Below are positions 34,493-43,292 of a stretch of DNA of 43,292 nt, one piece after another. Position 1 is the first letter of the stretch. The number at the start of each line of letters is the position of its first letter. The notes under the pieces are model-generated. The model did no database searches. It was not told where the DNA came from and saw nothing but the letters and a program-made list of their open reading frames with translations. Position numbers and translations under genes: made by a program. The stretch covers positions 1-43,292 of the forward strand of contig NZ_VAWG01000025.1 in assembly GCF_005869875.1 (NCBI RefSeq). Direction: 5' to 3'. The stretch is from Paenibacillus pinistramenti (GTDB lineage Bacteria; Bacillota; Bacilli; Paenibacillales; Paenibacillaceae).

Positions 34493-35407
34493 TTAATGGA
34501 TATCCCGTTTCTTGAACCGCCCGCCCTTGACGTCATGAATGTTGCCGACTGCCAGAAAGGCGTTTTCATCAAAATGATTCACAATCTCTTTCAGCTTCGC
34601 TTCTTCCAGACGGGTAATCACACAGAAGATCACTCTCTTCGGATCTCCCGAGAATCCGCCTTCGCCTGATAGGTAAGTAACTCCCCGTCCAAGACGGCTT
34701 AGAATCGCATCCCCGATGTCCTGAATCCGATCACTGATAATCCATACCGATTTCGACTCATTTAAACCATCCACCGTAATGTCAATGGCTTTAGAGGCAA
34801 TATAGTAAGCTAAAATAGAAAACAACGCCGAATTCCAGTTAAACACAAATCCCGTACTGCCGAGAATAAACAGGTTGAACACCATAATAATTTCACCAAC
34901 GGAAAAAGGAAGCTTCTTCGCCAGCAAAATTGCAATGATCTCCGTTCCGTCCAAAGACCCGCCAAAACGGATGGCAATACCCGAGCCTAAACCAAGCAGG
35001 ATACCGCCGAAGACAAAGGCAAGGAGCGTATCCTCTACTACGCCGTCTACATGGTGGAGCAGAACGGTGACCGTCGACATGACAATGATGCCAAGCAATG
35101 TGGATAACGCAAACGTTTTACCGATCTGCTTGTAACCGATAAGAAGGAAGGGAATATTGAGAATAAACAGGAATAAACCGAGGGACCAGCCGCTAAGATG
35201 GGCGACAATTACCGCTATACCGGTAATGCCTCCGTCTGTAATGTTATTGGGAACTAGAAAAAGCTCCAGTGCTACGGCATAAATCACCGCGCCGACCATA
35301 ATGAACAGGCACCTGGCCAGAATACTGGCCAGCGAACGCCTGTTATGCTGCTTTGGAGGAAGCGATGCAGCCTGCAAGCCTTGTTCGCCATTTGCAAGAT
35401 GGAACAT
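34493..35407 (-). CDS. YitT family membrane protein
   Basis: A 304-residue integral membrane protein with the DUF161 YitT core (about five to six hydrophobic segments between residues 30 and 215). A C-terminal cytoplasmic DUF2179 domain follows (about 220-295, SDRIQDIGDAILSRLGRGVTYL and VIFCVITRLEEAKLKEIV). Characteristic YitT motifs are LFLVPNNITDGGITGIAVI and GSLDGTEIIAIL. The substrate or role of the family is not settled. The ATG at 35407 follows AAAGGAG. The gene ends in the terminator shared with tadA. Confidence 0.88.
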   Translation of the reverse strand: MFHLANGEQGLQAASLPPKQHNRRSLASILARCLFIMVGAVIYAVALELFLVPNNITDGGITGIAVIVAHLSGWSLGLFLFILNIPFLLIGYKQIGKTFALSTLLGIIVMSTVTVLLHHVDGVVEDTLLAFVFGGILLGLGSGIAIRFGGSLDGTEIIAILLAKKLPFSVGEIIMVFNLFILGSTGFVFNWNSALFSILAYYIASKAIDITVDGLNESKSVWIISDRIQDIGDAILSRLGRGVTYLSGEGGFSGDPKRVIFCVITRLEEAKLKEIVNHFDENAFLAVGNIHDVKGGRFKKRDIH

Positions 35408-35737
35408 TTTATAACACTCCTTTTCTATAAATTTTGGATCTCATCCCCATTTCTTCTGTTCTATACAGGATTCATAACCTGAAGGTTACATTTATCCCTA
35501 CTCTATTATTATGACATTAAATTGGCCTGATGTCCTCCGTTAAGTTGCTTTACATGAATATAAATTTAACAAAATGCAATTACCAGTATAATTCCGCTAG
35601 CAAGGATAACATTTATGTACAGTAAAATAGGCCGGCTAATGCCGGCCCGGCCCACTCAAACTTCCTTCTCAATTCCGCTTGAACCGCACAGCATAACGCC
35701 GCTTCCCTCAGATGAAGAAGCGGGCCGATCCGGTTTA
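35408..35737. other. Non-coding stretch between yitT-like gene and sspP
   Basis: 330 nt, AT-rich on the yitT side, where its promoter should lie. The sspP terminator hairpin is at 35620-35648. No RNA gene or credible ORF was found. Confidence 0.5.
35620..35648 (-). terminator. Terminator downstream of sspP
   Basis: Minus strand: GGCCGGC, loop ATTA, GCCGGCC, followed by TATTTTACT. It lies about 90 nt after the sspP stop, the first terminator on that strand. Confidence 0.65.
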
Positions 35738-35881
35738 TTAACCTTCCGGATTGTTATGGTCGACGTGATTCCGGTTCTTCACTTTCTTGGAGCCTGACAG
35801 CGGCTCGGGACCTCCGCTGCCCTTGCGCCGTTCCTGTTTAGGCTGTACGCCTGGTACAGGCATGCTTCTTGGTTTGCTCAT
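35738..35881 (-). CDS. sspP: Small acid-soluble spore protein P (SspP/CotL)
   Basis: A 47-residue, basic, Pro/Lys/Asn-rich peptide. The stretch GGPEPLSGSKKVKNRNHV is nearly identical to the core of B. subtilis SspP, a minor small spore protein. It is small enough to be missed by length cut-offs. The ATG at 35881 has GGAGGAGGG 8 nt upstream; longer frames up to 35989 lack support. A sigma-G-like promoter is visible about 100 nt upstream. It lies after tRNA-Ser on the same strand but has a separate transcription unit. Confidence 0.88.
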   Translation of the reverse strand: MSKPRSMPVPGVQPKQERRKGSGGPEPLSGSKKVKNRNHVDHNNPEG

Positions 35882-35983
35882 CGTTAAGCCCTCCTCCGTG
35901 TTCACAGAACCATTATTGCCTATCCATGTAAAAGGGACCGCGGCAGCAAAGACATGCGCCTTCTCCCCGCTTCCCTTCCTTAG

Positions 35984-36013
35984 TAACATGCGGAGATTAG
36001 GCGGGTTCTATAC
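35984..36013 (-). promoter_or_regulatory. Sigma-G-like promoter of sspP (candidate)
   Basis: Minus strand: GTATA at 36009-36013, 18-bp spacer, CATGTTA at 35984-35990. The -10 fits the forespore sigma-G CATNNTA pattern and the -35 fits GNATR. Confidence 0.55.
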
Positions 36014-36039
36014 CAAGCGCAGGATGGAGTGCCATTAAA

Positions 36040-36072
36040 AATCAAAAACCGCAGTCCCAAAGGACTGCGGCG
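36040..36072 (-). terminator. Terminator of the tRNA-Ser gene
   Basis: Minus strand: CCGCAGTCC, loop TTTG, GGACTGCGG, then TTTTTGATTTTT. Confidence 0.9.
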
Positions 36073-36086
36073 CTAATGTGTATGTA

Positions 36087-36175
36087 TGGCGGAGAGAGTG
36101 GGATTCGAACCCACGTGGGCTTGCACCCTAACGGTTTTCAAGACCGCCCCGTTATGACCGCTTCGGTATCTCTCC
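36087..36175 (-). tRNA. tRNA-Ser (anticodon UGA)
   Basis: An 89-nt class II tRNA with a long variable arm. The acceptor stem GGAGAGA/TCTCTCC closes the molecule, with an encoded CCA end. The anticodon loop CTTGAAA gives the anticodon TGA, reading UCN codons, especially UCA. The T arm GTGGGTTCGAATCCCAC is intact. It directly follows serS on the same strand, so the tRNA and its synthetase are neighbours, as in B. subtilis. Confidence 0.97.
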
Positions 36176-36245
36176 AATAAAATCTTCATCGTTAAGAACA
36201 ACGTAACGAATTAGATTTTATCATATCACTAAGGTAATATCAAGT

Positions 36246-37532
<1,287 letters not shown>

Positions 37533-37575
37533 TTACCCTCCTAAATCAGAACCATAGGCATAAAGTAAAAATTCA

Positions 37576-37608
37576 AGGCAAAAGGAGCGGAATTGCCCCC
37601 GCCCCTCT
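37576..37608 (-). terminator. Terminator between pdxT and serS
   Basis: Minus strand: AGGGGCGG pairs with CCGCTCCT (one G-U) around GGGCAATT, then TTTT. The T tract is short. Confidence 0.6.
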
Positions 37609-37652
37609 ATTGTGCCGCCAGGCAGGTTCTTTCTTCCCTCTGATCGGTGAAA

Positions 37653-38222
37653 TTACCCGCCCTTTATCATATCCAAGAAATATTGATGCAAAGAGAAATC
37701 ATCGGTAAGCTCCGGGTGGAAGGAGGTCACAAGGATTTTACCCTGTCTGGCCGTTACAACCTCATCCTTGTACGTACACAGCACGTCCACTTCAGGACCT
37801 GTCTTCGTAATCAAAGGCGCACGGATAAAAACAGCCCGAACAGGATTATCAATCCCCTTCACGTCCAAGTCCGTCTCAAAGCTCTCCCGCTGACGGCCAA
37901 AGGCATTACGGGAAGCCGTAATATCCATCAAACATAAATGCGGCTCTTCTCCGCCTTCGATGGATTCGGCCAGAACGATCAGACCAGCGCAGGTGCCGAA
38001 CAGACCCTTGCCTTCAGCCGCAAACTGACGGATAGGTTCGATGAAGCTGTATTTTCTCATCAGCTTGCCGATTGTGGTGCTTTCCCCGCCGGGAATGATG
38101 AGTCCATCAAGCTCTCCGAGCTGTTCTGCATGCTTAACCTCTACACCTTCTGCGCCAGCAGCTTCAATGCTTCGTATATGTTCCTCAACGGCGCCCTGAA
38201 GCGCCAACACTCCGATCTTCAT
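37653..38222 (-). CDS. pdxT: Pyridoxal 5'-phosphate synthase glutaminase subunit PdxT
   Basis: Supplies ammonia from glutamine to PdxS for PLP synthesis. The 189-residue class I glutaminase has the catalytic Cys78 (FGTCAGL) and His169/Glu171 (SFHPEL) triad, and the N-terminal GVLALQGAVEEH and IIPGGEST motifs. The ATG at 38222 follows AGAAGG by about 7 nt. It is the second gene of the pdxST operon, 50 nt after pdxS. Confidence 0.96.
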   Translation of the reverse strand: MKIGVLALQGAVEEHIRSIEAAGAEGVEVKHAEQLGELDGLIIPGGESTTIGKLMRKYSFIEPIRQFAAEGKGLFGTCAGLIVLAESIEGGEEPHLCLMDITASRNAFGRQRESFETDLDVKGIDNPVRAVFIRAPLITKTGPEVDVLCTYKDEVVTARQGKILVTSFHPELTDDFSLHQYFLDMIKGG

Positions 38223-38272
38223 GAAGGTACCTTCTTTCTCTCTAAACAGCTGTTTTGGTGATACCCTTCAGC

Positions 38273-39154
38273 TTACCAGCCGCGCTGGGACATACGCTCG
38301 TTCGCTGCCAGTGTGGAAATTTCAATCCCTTTCATTGGTGTACCCAGGTTCTTGGATACTTCAGCGATCAGTTTGTAGTCCGTGTAATGCGTTGTAGCTT
38401 CAACGATCGCACGTGCAAATTTCTCAGGATTTTCCGATTTGAAAATACCGGAGCCTACGAATACGCCGTCAGCACCCAAATGCATCATCAAAGCAGCGTC
38501 TGCTGGAGTTGCAACCCCGCCTGCAGCGAAGTTTACGACCGGCAGTTTGCCATTTTCATGAACTTCAAACAGCAGTTCGTAAGGTACGCCAAGGTTTTTG
38601 GCTTCGGCATACAGCTCGTCCTTCGACATGTTCTGCACTTTACGGATCTGGCTGTTAATCAGACGCATGTGACGTACAGCTTCAACAATGTTGCCTGTTC
38701 CCGGCTCGCCCTTCGTACGGATCATGGAAGCTCCTTCACCAATCCGGCGCAGCGCTTCGCCCAGGTCTTTAGCACCGCAGACAAAAGGTACCGTGAATTC
38801 ACGTTTATCAATATGGTAAACCTCGTCAGCAGGGGTCAAAACTTCACTCTCATCGAGATAGTCAACGCCCAAGGACTCCAGCACTCTAGCCTCTACATAA
38901 TGTCCGATGCGGGCTTTGGCCATAACCGGAATAGATACCACATCTTTTACTTGTTCAATAATAGTAGGATCGGCCATACGCGCAACCCCGCCTGCTGCAC
39001 GAATATCGGAAGGTACACGCTCCAAAGCCATAACCGCAACGGCACCTGCTGCTTCAGCAATTTTCGCCTGTTCAGCATTCATGACGTCCATGATGACGCC
39101 GCCCTTTTGCATTTTTGCCATGCCTCTTTTAACTGTAGGTGTTCCTGTCTTCAT
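38273..39154 (-). CDS. pdxS: Pyridoxal 5'-phosphate synthase subunit PdxS
   Basis: Forms PLP from ribose-5-phosphate, glyceraldehyde-3-phosphate and ammonia in the DXP-independent route. The 293-residue barrel protein shows the Lys of [13 protein letters not shown], the GEPGTGN phosphate loop and [32 protein letters not shown]. It assembles with PdxT, encoded next, as a dodecamer. GGGAGG precedes the ATG at 39154 by about 7 nt. A good promoter lies upstream. Confidence 0.97.
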   Translation of the reverse strand: MKTGTPTVKRGMAKMQKGGVIMDVMNAEQAKIAEAAGAVAVMALERVPSDIRAAGGVARMADPTIIEQVKDVVSIPVMAKARIGHYVEARVLESLGVDYLDESEVLTPADEVYHIDKREFTVPFVCGAKDLGEALRRIGEGASMIRTKGEPGTGNIVEAVRHMRLINSQIRKVQNMSKDELYAEAKNLGVPYELLFEVHENGKLPVVNFAAGGVATPADAALMMHLGADGVFVGSGIFKSENPEKFARAIVEATTHYTDYKLIAEVSKNLGTPMKGIEISTLAANERMSQRGW

Positions 39155-39243
39155 AATTAACCTCCCGTTATATAGATCATTTACTCCCTATGGCTCTTTA
39201 CACCTGCGGAGAATAAAAATTCCATCCTTTAATCTAACTTTAA

Positions 39244-39272
39244 ATTTTACATGAAACCTGCTCAATATACAA
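39244..39272 (-). promoter_or_regulatory. Sigma-A promoter of pdxST
   Basis: Minus strand: -35 TTGTAT at 39267-39272, 17-bp spacer, -10 TAAAAT at 39244-39249. It lies in the dacA-pdxS gap, giving an 80-nt leader. Confidence 0.65.
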
Positions 39273-39307
39273 TCATTGAAGTCGGATTTGAGCCGTTATA
39301 TTCAGAG

Positions 39308-40747
39308 TTAGAACAAGTTTTTAACGCTGCCGAACAGATCATGGAAGAAGTCGCCGATGGCGCGCATGAACAGCTTGAACCAGCCTGCCTTCTCCACCTC
39401 TTGCGACGTTACCAAGTTAACGGTTCTTTGGATTGGAGTATTGGAGCCTTGTACTTTATAAGAATAAGTGGCTGTGCCGACTTTTGTGCCGCTTTTCACC
39501 GGTGCTGTAAGCTCTTTGGTAGTCAGGTTTACAGTAACGGACGGAGCGCCAGTAACGTCTTTAGGAAGAACAAAATTAACGTCCTGGTCGGTCACAAGCG
39601 GTACAGAGGTCTGTTTGCCCTTCTTCACGCTTACGGTTTTGGCGGAATCAATGGTCGACTTAGCCGGAATGGTTTTCTTGATCTCAAAGTTATTAAAGCC
39701 GTAATCCAGCAGCTTCGCTGTTTCCGTAAAACGGGTCGCCTCAGTGCTCGCCCCCATGACCACGCTGATCAGCCGTACCCCGTTGCGGACAGCAGTACCA
39801 GTAAAGCACTGGCCGGCAGCCGATGTATGGCCTGTCTTCATCCCGTCCAGACCCTCGTAGGCGAACTGCTTCAAATACGTATTAGAAGCATTGGCCGGCA
39901 GCATCCAGTTATAGTTGATGATCGGATCTGTATCCCGGTCGCGCAGCTTATAGGAAGGAATCGTTGTAAATTGGGAAAAATCCGGATGATCGTCAACAAT
40001 GTATTTAGCCAAAATAGCCGCATCCATCGCCGACATTACCGTTTCCTTTGTACTGTCAGGCCGGTAGGCTTCCGGCATATCCGCAATGCTTAGACCCGTT
40101 GAGTTGGCAAAATAAGCCGTCGGCAGGCCCATCCGCTTGGCCTCGTCATTCATCATTTTCACAAAGTTTTGTTCTGTTCCGCCCACCAGCTCAGCCAAAG
40201 CAACCGTAGCATCGTTGGCAGAGCCTACAGCCATCGCGATGTACAGCTGCTTGACAGTATATTGTTCACCTTGTGCCAAAAATACCCGCGAACCGATCTG
40301 CTCCGCTGCATTCTCTTTTACAGTGACCATGTCATCCCAGCTGAGCTTGCCCTCTTTAACCTGCTCCGCGACAATATATTCGGTCATCATCTTTGTCATG
40401 CTTGCAGGCGGAAGCGCCTCTTCGCTGTTAAAGGAGTACAGGATCTGGCCTGTTGTCGGCTCCAGCAAAACCGCTGATTTCACCGCAAGCTGAGGCACAA
40501 TCGGCATAACAACCTCAGCTGCAGTGTCTGCAGCAGGAGCTGCCGCTGTATTAGAGGTATTTGCCGAAGTATCTGCAGACGTATTCGTTGTAGTTGCAGC
40601 ATTAGTAGTTGATGTATTTGCATCCGACCCTTCAGCCATGGAAACCGCAGGGGCGGCAGTCAGCATCTGAATTAATAGAATAATAGCAACAGCTCTCTTA
40701 AACTTGCGCTGTTTGGTCCATTTTTGCTTGGTATCCGTTGATTTCAA
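39308..40747 (-). CDS. dacA: D-alanyl-D-alanine carboxypeptidase (PBP5)
   Basis: Removes the terminal D-Ala from peptidoglycan pentapeptides. The 479-residue protein has a signal peptide (about 17-38) and then a low-complexity Thr/Ala/Asn/Ser linker (about 40-78). The transpeptidase-like domain has SMTK (Ser116, Lys119), SAND and KTGH. The C-terminal PBP5 domain ends in an amphipathic helix (FKLFMRAIGDFFHDLFG) that anchors it to the membrane. The start is TTG at 40747, 8 nt after GGGAG; an ATG 6 codons earlier has no spacing to a ribosome binding site. It follows guaB, as in B. subtilis. A TGATAGAAT extended -10 is possible at 40788-40796. Confidence 0.93.
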   Translation of the reverse strand: MKSTDTKQKWTKQRKFKRAVAIILLIQMLTAAPAVSMAEGSDANTSTTNAATTTNTSADTSANTSNTAAAPAADTAAEVVMPIVPQLAVKSAVLLEPTTGQILYSFNSEEALPPASMTKMMTEYIVAEQVKEGKLSWDDMVTVKENAAEQIGSRVFLAQGEQYTVKQLYIAMAVGSANDATVALAELVGGTEQNFVKMMNDEAKRMGLPTAYFANSTGLSIADMPEAYRPDSTKETVMSAMDAAILAKYIVDDHPDFSQFTTIPSYKLRDRDTDPIINYNWMLPANASNTYLKQFAYEGLDGMKTGHTSAAGQCFTGTAVRNGVRLISVVMGASTEATRFTETAKLLDYGFNNFEIKKTIPAKSTIDSAKTVSVKKGKQTSVPLVTDQDVNFVLPKDVTGAPSVTVNLTTKELTAPVKSGTKVGTATYSYKVQGSNTPIQRTVNLVTSQEVEKAGWFKLFMRAIGDFFHDLFGSVKNLF

Positions 40748-40805
40748 AACATTTACTCCCTTCATCTTCTCTTTTAAACTGTTTTCTATTCTATCACAGG
40801 CCATA

Positions 40806-40853
40806 CAGCAAAAAAAAGACAGACCAGGCGTTCTATGCCCGGTCCGTCCTAGC
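40806..40853 (-). terminator. Terminator of guaB
   Basis: Minus strand: AGGACGGACC and GGC pair with GCC and GGTCTGTCT (one bulge, G-U pairs) around ATAGAAC, followed by seven T residues. Confidence 0.85.
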
Positions 40854-40873
40854 AGTTATTCCCACTCTTACGA

Positions 40874-42346
<1,473 letters not shown>

Positions 42347-42434
42347 TTAAATGATCGCTCTATTTTCCTTACAAAAGCCGATTTCCCTAATAAAATAAAC
42401 CCGGGCTGCACCCTTGCAAAAATATATTATTGCA

Positions 42435-42463
42435 ATCTTAGCAAAGGGGATATGGGCTGTCAA
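42435..42463 (-). promoter_or_regulatory. Sigma-A promoter of guaB
   Basis: Minus strand: perfect -35 TTGACA at 42458-42463, 17-bp spacer, -10 TAAGAT at 42435-42440. The leader is about 100 nt and begins with a TTGCAA...TTGCAA inverted repeat (42415-42437). Confidence 0.75.
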
Positions 42464-42542
42464 GGCTATGAGAATCCGTCAAAGACAAAGCTCACAGCAA
42501 GCGAACTTGTGTCTATGTAGGGTGCACATTATTACAGGTTTT

Positions 42543-42582
42543 ATCAAAAAAGAAAGCCTTAACCCCGCCAGGTTAAGGCTCT
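42543..42582 (-). terminator. Terminator downstream of the ClpP remnant
   Basis: Minus strand: AGCCTTAACC pairs with GGTTAAGGCT around TGGCGG, then TTCTTTTTT. The terminator has outlived most of the gene it once served. Confidence 0.85.
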
Positions 42583-42599
42583 GTGATGCAAGGTCACCC

Positions 42600-42734
42600 T
42601 TAGCAGATGACCTTGTCGATGATTCCATACGCCTTAGCTTCCTCCGCTGAGAAGAAGAAATCTCGGTCCATATCTTGTTCAATCTGTTCGGATACCGACA
42701 ATACGCAGGGTAACGCTTGCTGACGGTCCTCCAA
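42600..42734 (-). pseudogene. C-terminal fragment of a ClpP protease gene
   Basis: A minus-strand frame of 44 codons ending at 42600 reads QIEQDMDRDFFFSAEEAKAY then GIIDKVIC and stop. This is the conserved ClpP C-terminus, including the aspartate of the Ser-His-Asp triad (DxDRD). About 150 residues, with the catalytic Ser and His, are missing. A TAG stop lies just upstream of a possible TTG, and the first 12 codons are no longer ClpP-like. It sits between the 5S terminator and guaB and keeps a terminator. It is a decayed remnant, not a functional protease; a full clpP is expected elsewhere. Confidence 0.8.
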
Positions 42735-42771
42735 CTATTTAGAAAAATATGTTCAACAAAATACGTAAGAA

Positions 42772-42812
42772 ACGCAAAAAGACACAGTTCCATTTATGGA
42801 GACTGTGTCTTT
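42772..42812 (-). terminator. Terminator of the right-hand rRNA operon
   Basis: Minus strand: AAAGACACAGT pairs with ACTGTGTCTTT around a 13-nt loop, followed by further T residues. It lies directly after 5S. Confidence 0.9.
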
Positions 42813-42817
42813 AGATT

Positions 42818-42934
42818 GCTTGGCGGCTTCCTACTCTCCCAGGACCCTGCGGTCCAAGTACCATCGGCGCTGGAGGGCTTAACGGTCGTGTTCGGGATGG
42901 ATACGTGTGGAACCCCTCCGCCATCGCCACCAAA
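42818..42934 (-). rRNA. 5S ribosomal RNA
   Basis: 117 nt on the minus strand, opening TTTGGTGGCGATGGC and closing GCCGCCAAGC, whose ends pair to form helix I. The conserved CCGAACACG and GGGAGAGTAGG segments are present. It is the last gene of the rRNA operon entering from the right and is followed by a terminator. Confidence 0.97.
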
Positions 42935-43167
42935 CATGATTTTTCGGAGCCTCCGCTCCTCGAAATCGCTTCGAGAAAATATCAACCATCTTCTCTTTCA
43001 TGAAATTCGGTCGATCACGAATCGTGCCGATGAATTTCATGAATACTCAGGTTTGATCACCTGAAAACTGGATACGAAACAATATTTTCGAATTAGATGT
43101 TCTCGGGGTCCCCGCAAAGTATTCGGAATCCGCTGCGAAGCTTCTTCTTCACTTTGTGGGGTCCATT
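42935..43167 (-). other. 23S-5S spacer with processing hairpins
   Basis: A 233-nt spacer. Two strong inverted repeats are visible: TTCATGAAATTC (42997-43008) with GAATTTCATGAA (43032-43043), a perfect 12-bp arm, and a 14-bp imperfect arm pair at 43107-43120 and 43151-43164 next to the 23S 3' end. A TTTGAAAACTGGATACG-like sequence near 5S-proximal 43080 resembles a Bacilli spacer box. These are likely RNase III/M5 processing structures. Confidence 0.65.
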
Positions 43168-43292
43168 TGGATAAGCCCTCGACCGATTAGTACTGGTCAG
43201 CTCCATGCATTGCTGCACTTCCACCTCCAGCCTATCTACCTCGTCGTCTTCAAGGGGTCTTACTAATTGGGAAATCTCATCTTGAGGGGGGC
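43168..43292 (-). rRNA. 23S ribosomal RNA, 3' end (partial)
   Basis: The minus strand reads the 23S 3' terminus, including TGGAGCTGACCAGTACTAAT and CGGTCGAGGGCTTATCCA. The 3' end is estimated at 43168; the gene continues beyond the window. Confidence 0.96.

Noticed and set aside
42479..42793. 104-codon minus-strand frame near the 5S terminator
   Set aside because: It is in a different frame from the ClpP remnant and runs across two terminators.

Overview
The window is a low-to-medium GC Gram-positive, endospore-forming chromosome, most likely Paenibacillus or a close relative in the Paenibacillaceae. This rests on the sporulation genes (bofA, spo0F, sspP, a pbpG-type PBP), the large Bacilli-type SRP RNA, strong AAGGAGG ribosome binding sites, frequent GTG/TTG starts and Bacillus-like gene neighbourhoods. 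No database search was possible, so the genus is an inference.

The window is bounded by two rRNA operons in the same (minus) orientation: the 5' end of a 16S gene at the left edge, and a 5S gene plus the 3' end of a 23S gene at the right edge. The content falls into blocks. (1) 0.6-4.9 kb, minus strand: SRP RNA, dnaX, ebfC/yaaK, recR, yaaL, bofA, leading into the left rRNA operon as in Bacillus subtilis. (2) 5.0-17.8 kb, mostly minus strand: DUF1934 (ywiB), argS, rpoE, pyrG, spo0F, fbaA, murA2, rho, a radical SAM gene and rpmE. This is the order found far from that origin block in B. subtilis, with an S8 protease added between argS and rpoE and the radical SAM gene between rho and rpmE. (3) 18-25 kb: a secreted propeller protein, a class A PBP next to ywhD, and an M1 peptidase coupled to a membrane protein. 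(4) 25-28.7 kb: two tandem secreted NlpC/P60 hydrolases, each behind its own c-di-AMP riboswitch, then a GNAT gene, a pterin dehydratase and a small unknown gene. (5) 28.7-35.4 kb: motAB behind a sigma-D promoter, a KinA/KinE-like kinase coupled to rluF, tadA and a YitT transporter-like gene. The kinase/tadA gap carries a cluster of DnaA-box-like sites and a LexA-like site. (6) 35.7-42.7 kb, minus strand: a ClpP C-terminal remnant, guaB, dacA, pdxS, pdxT, serS, tRNA-Ser(UGA) and sspP, again the B. subtilis origin-proximal order.

The main themes are information processing (dnaX, recR, rho, rpoE, rRNA, tRNA-Ser with serS, argS, tadA, rluF), cell-wall growth and remodelling (murA2, class A PBP, dacA, two NlpC/P60 enzymes), nucleotide and cofactor synthesis (guaB, pyrG, pdxST) and sporulation (spo0F, kinase, bofA, sspP). 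Most of this is housekeeping. The less ordinary items are the tandem riboswitch/NlpC cassettes with a shared 17-nt element, the DnaA-box/LexA-like region, the unassigned radical SAM protein, the ClpP fossil and the pyrG leader. No CRISPR array, prophage, insertion sequence or complete new defence system was seen.
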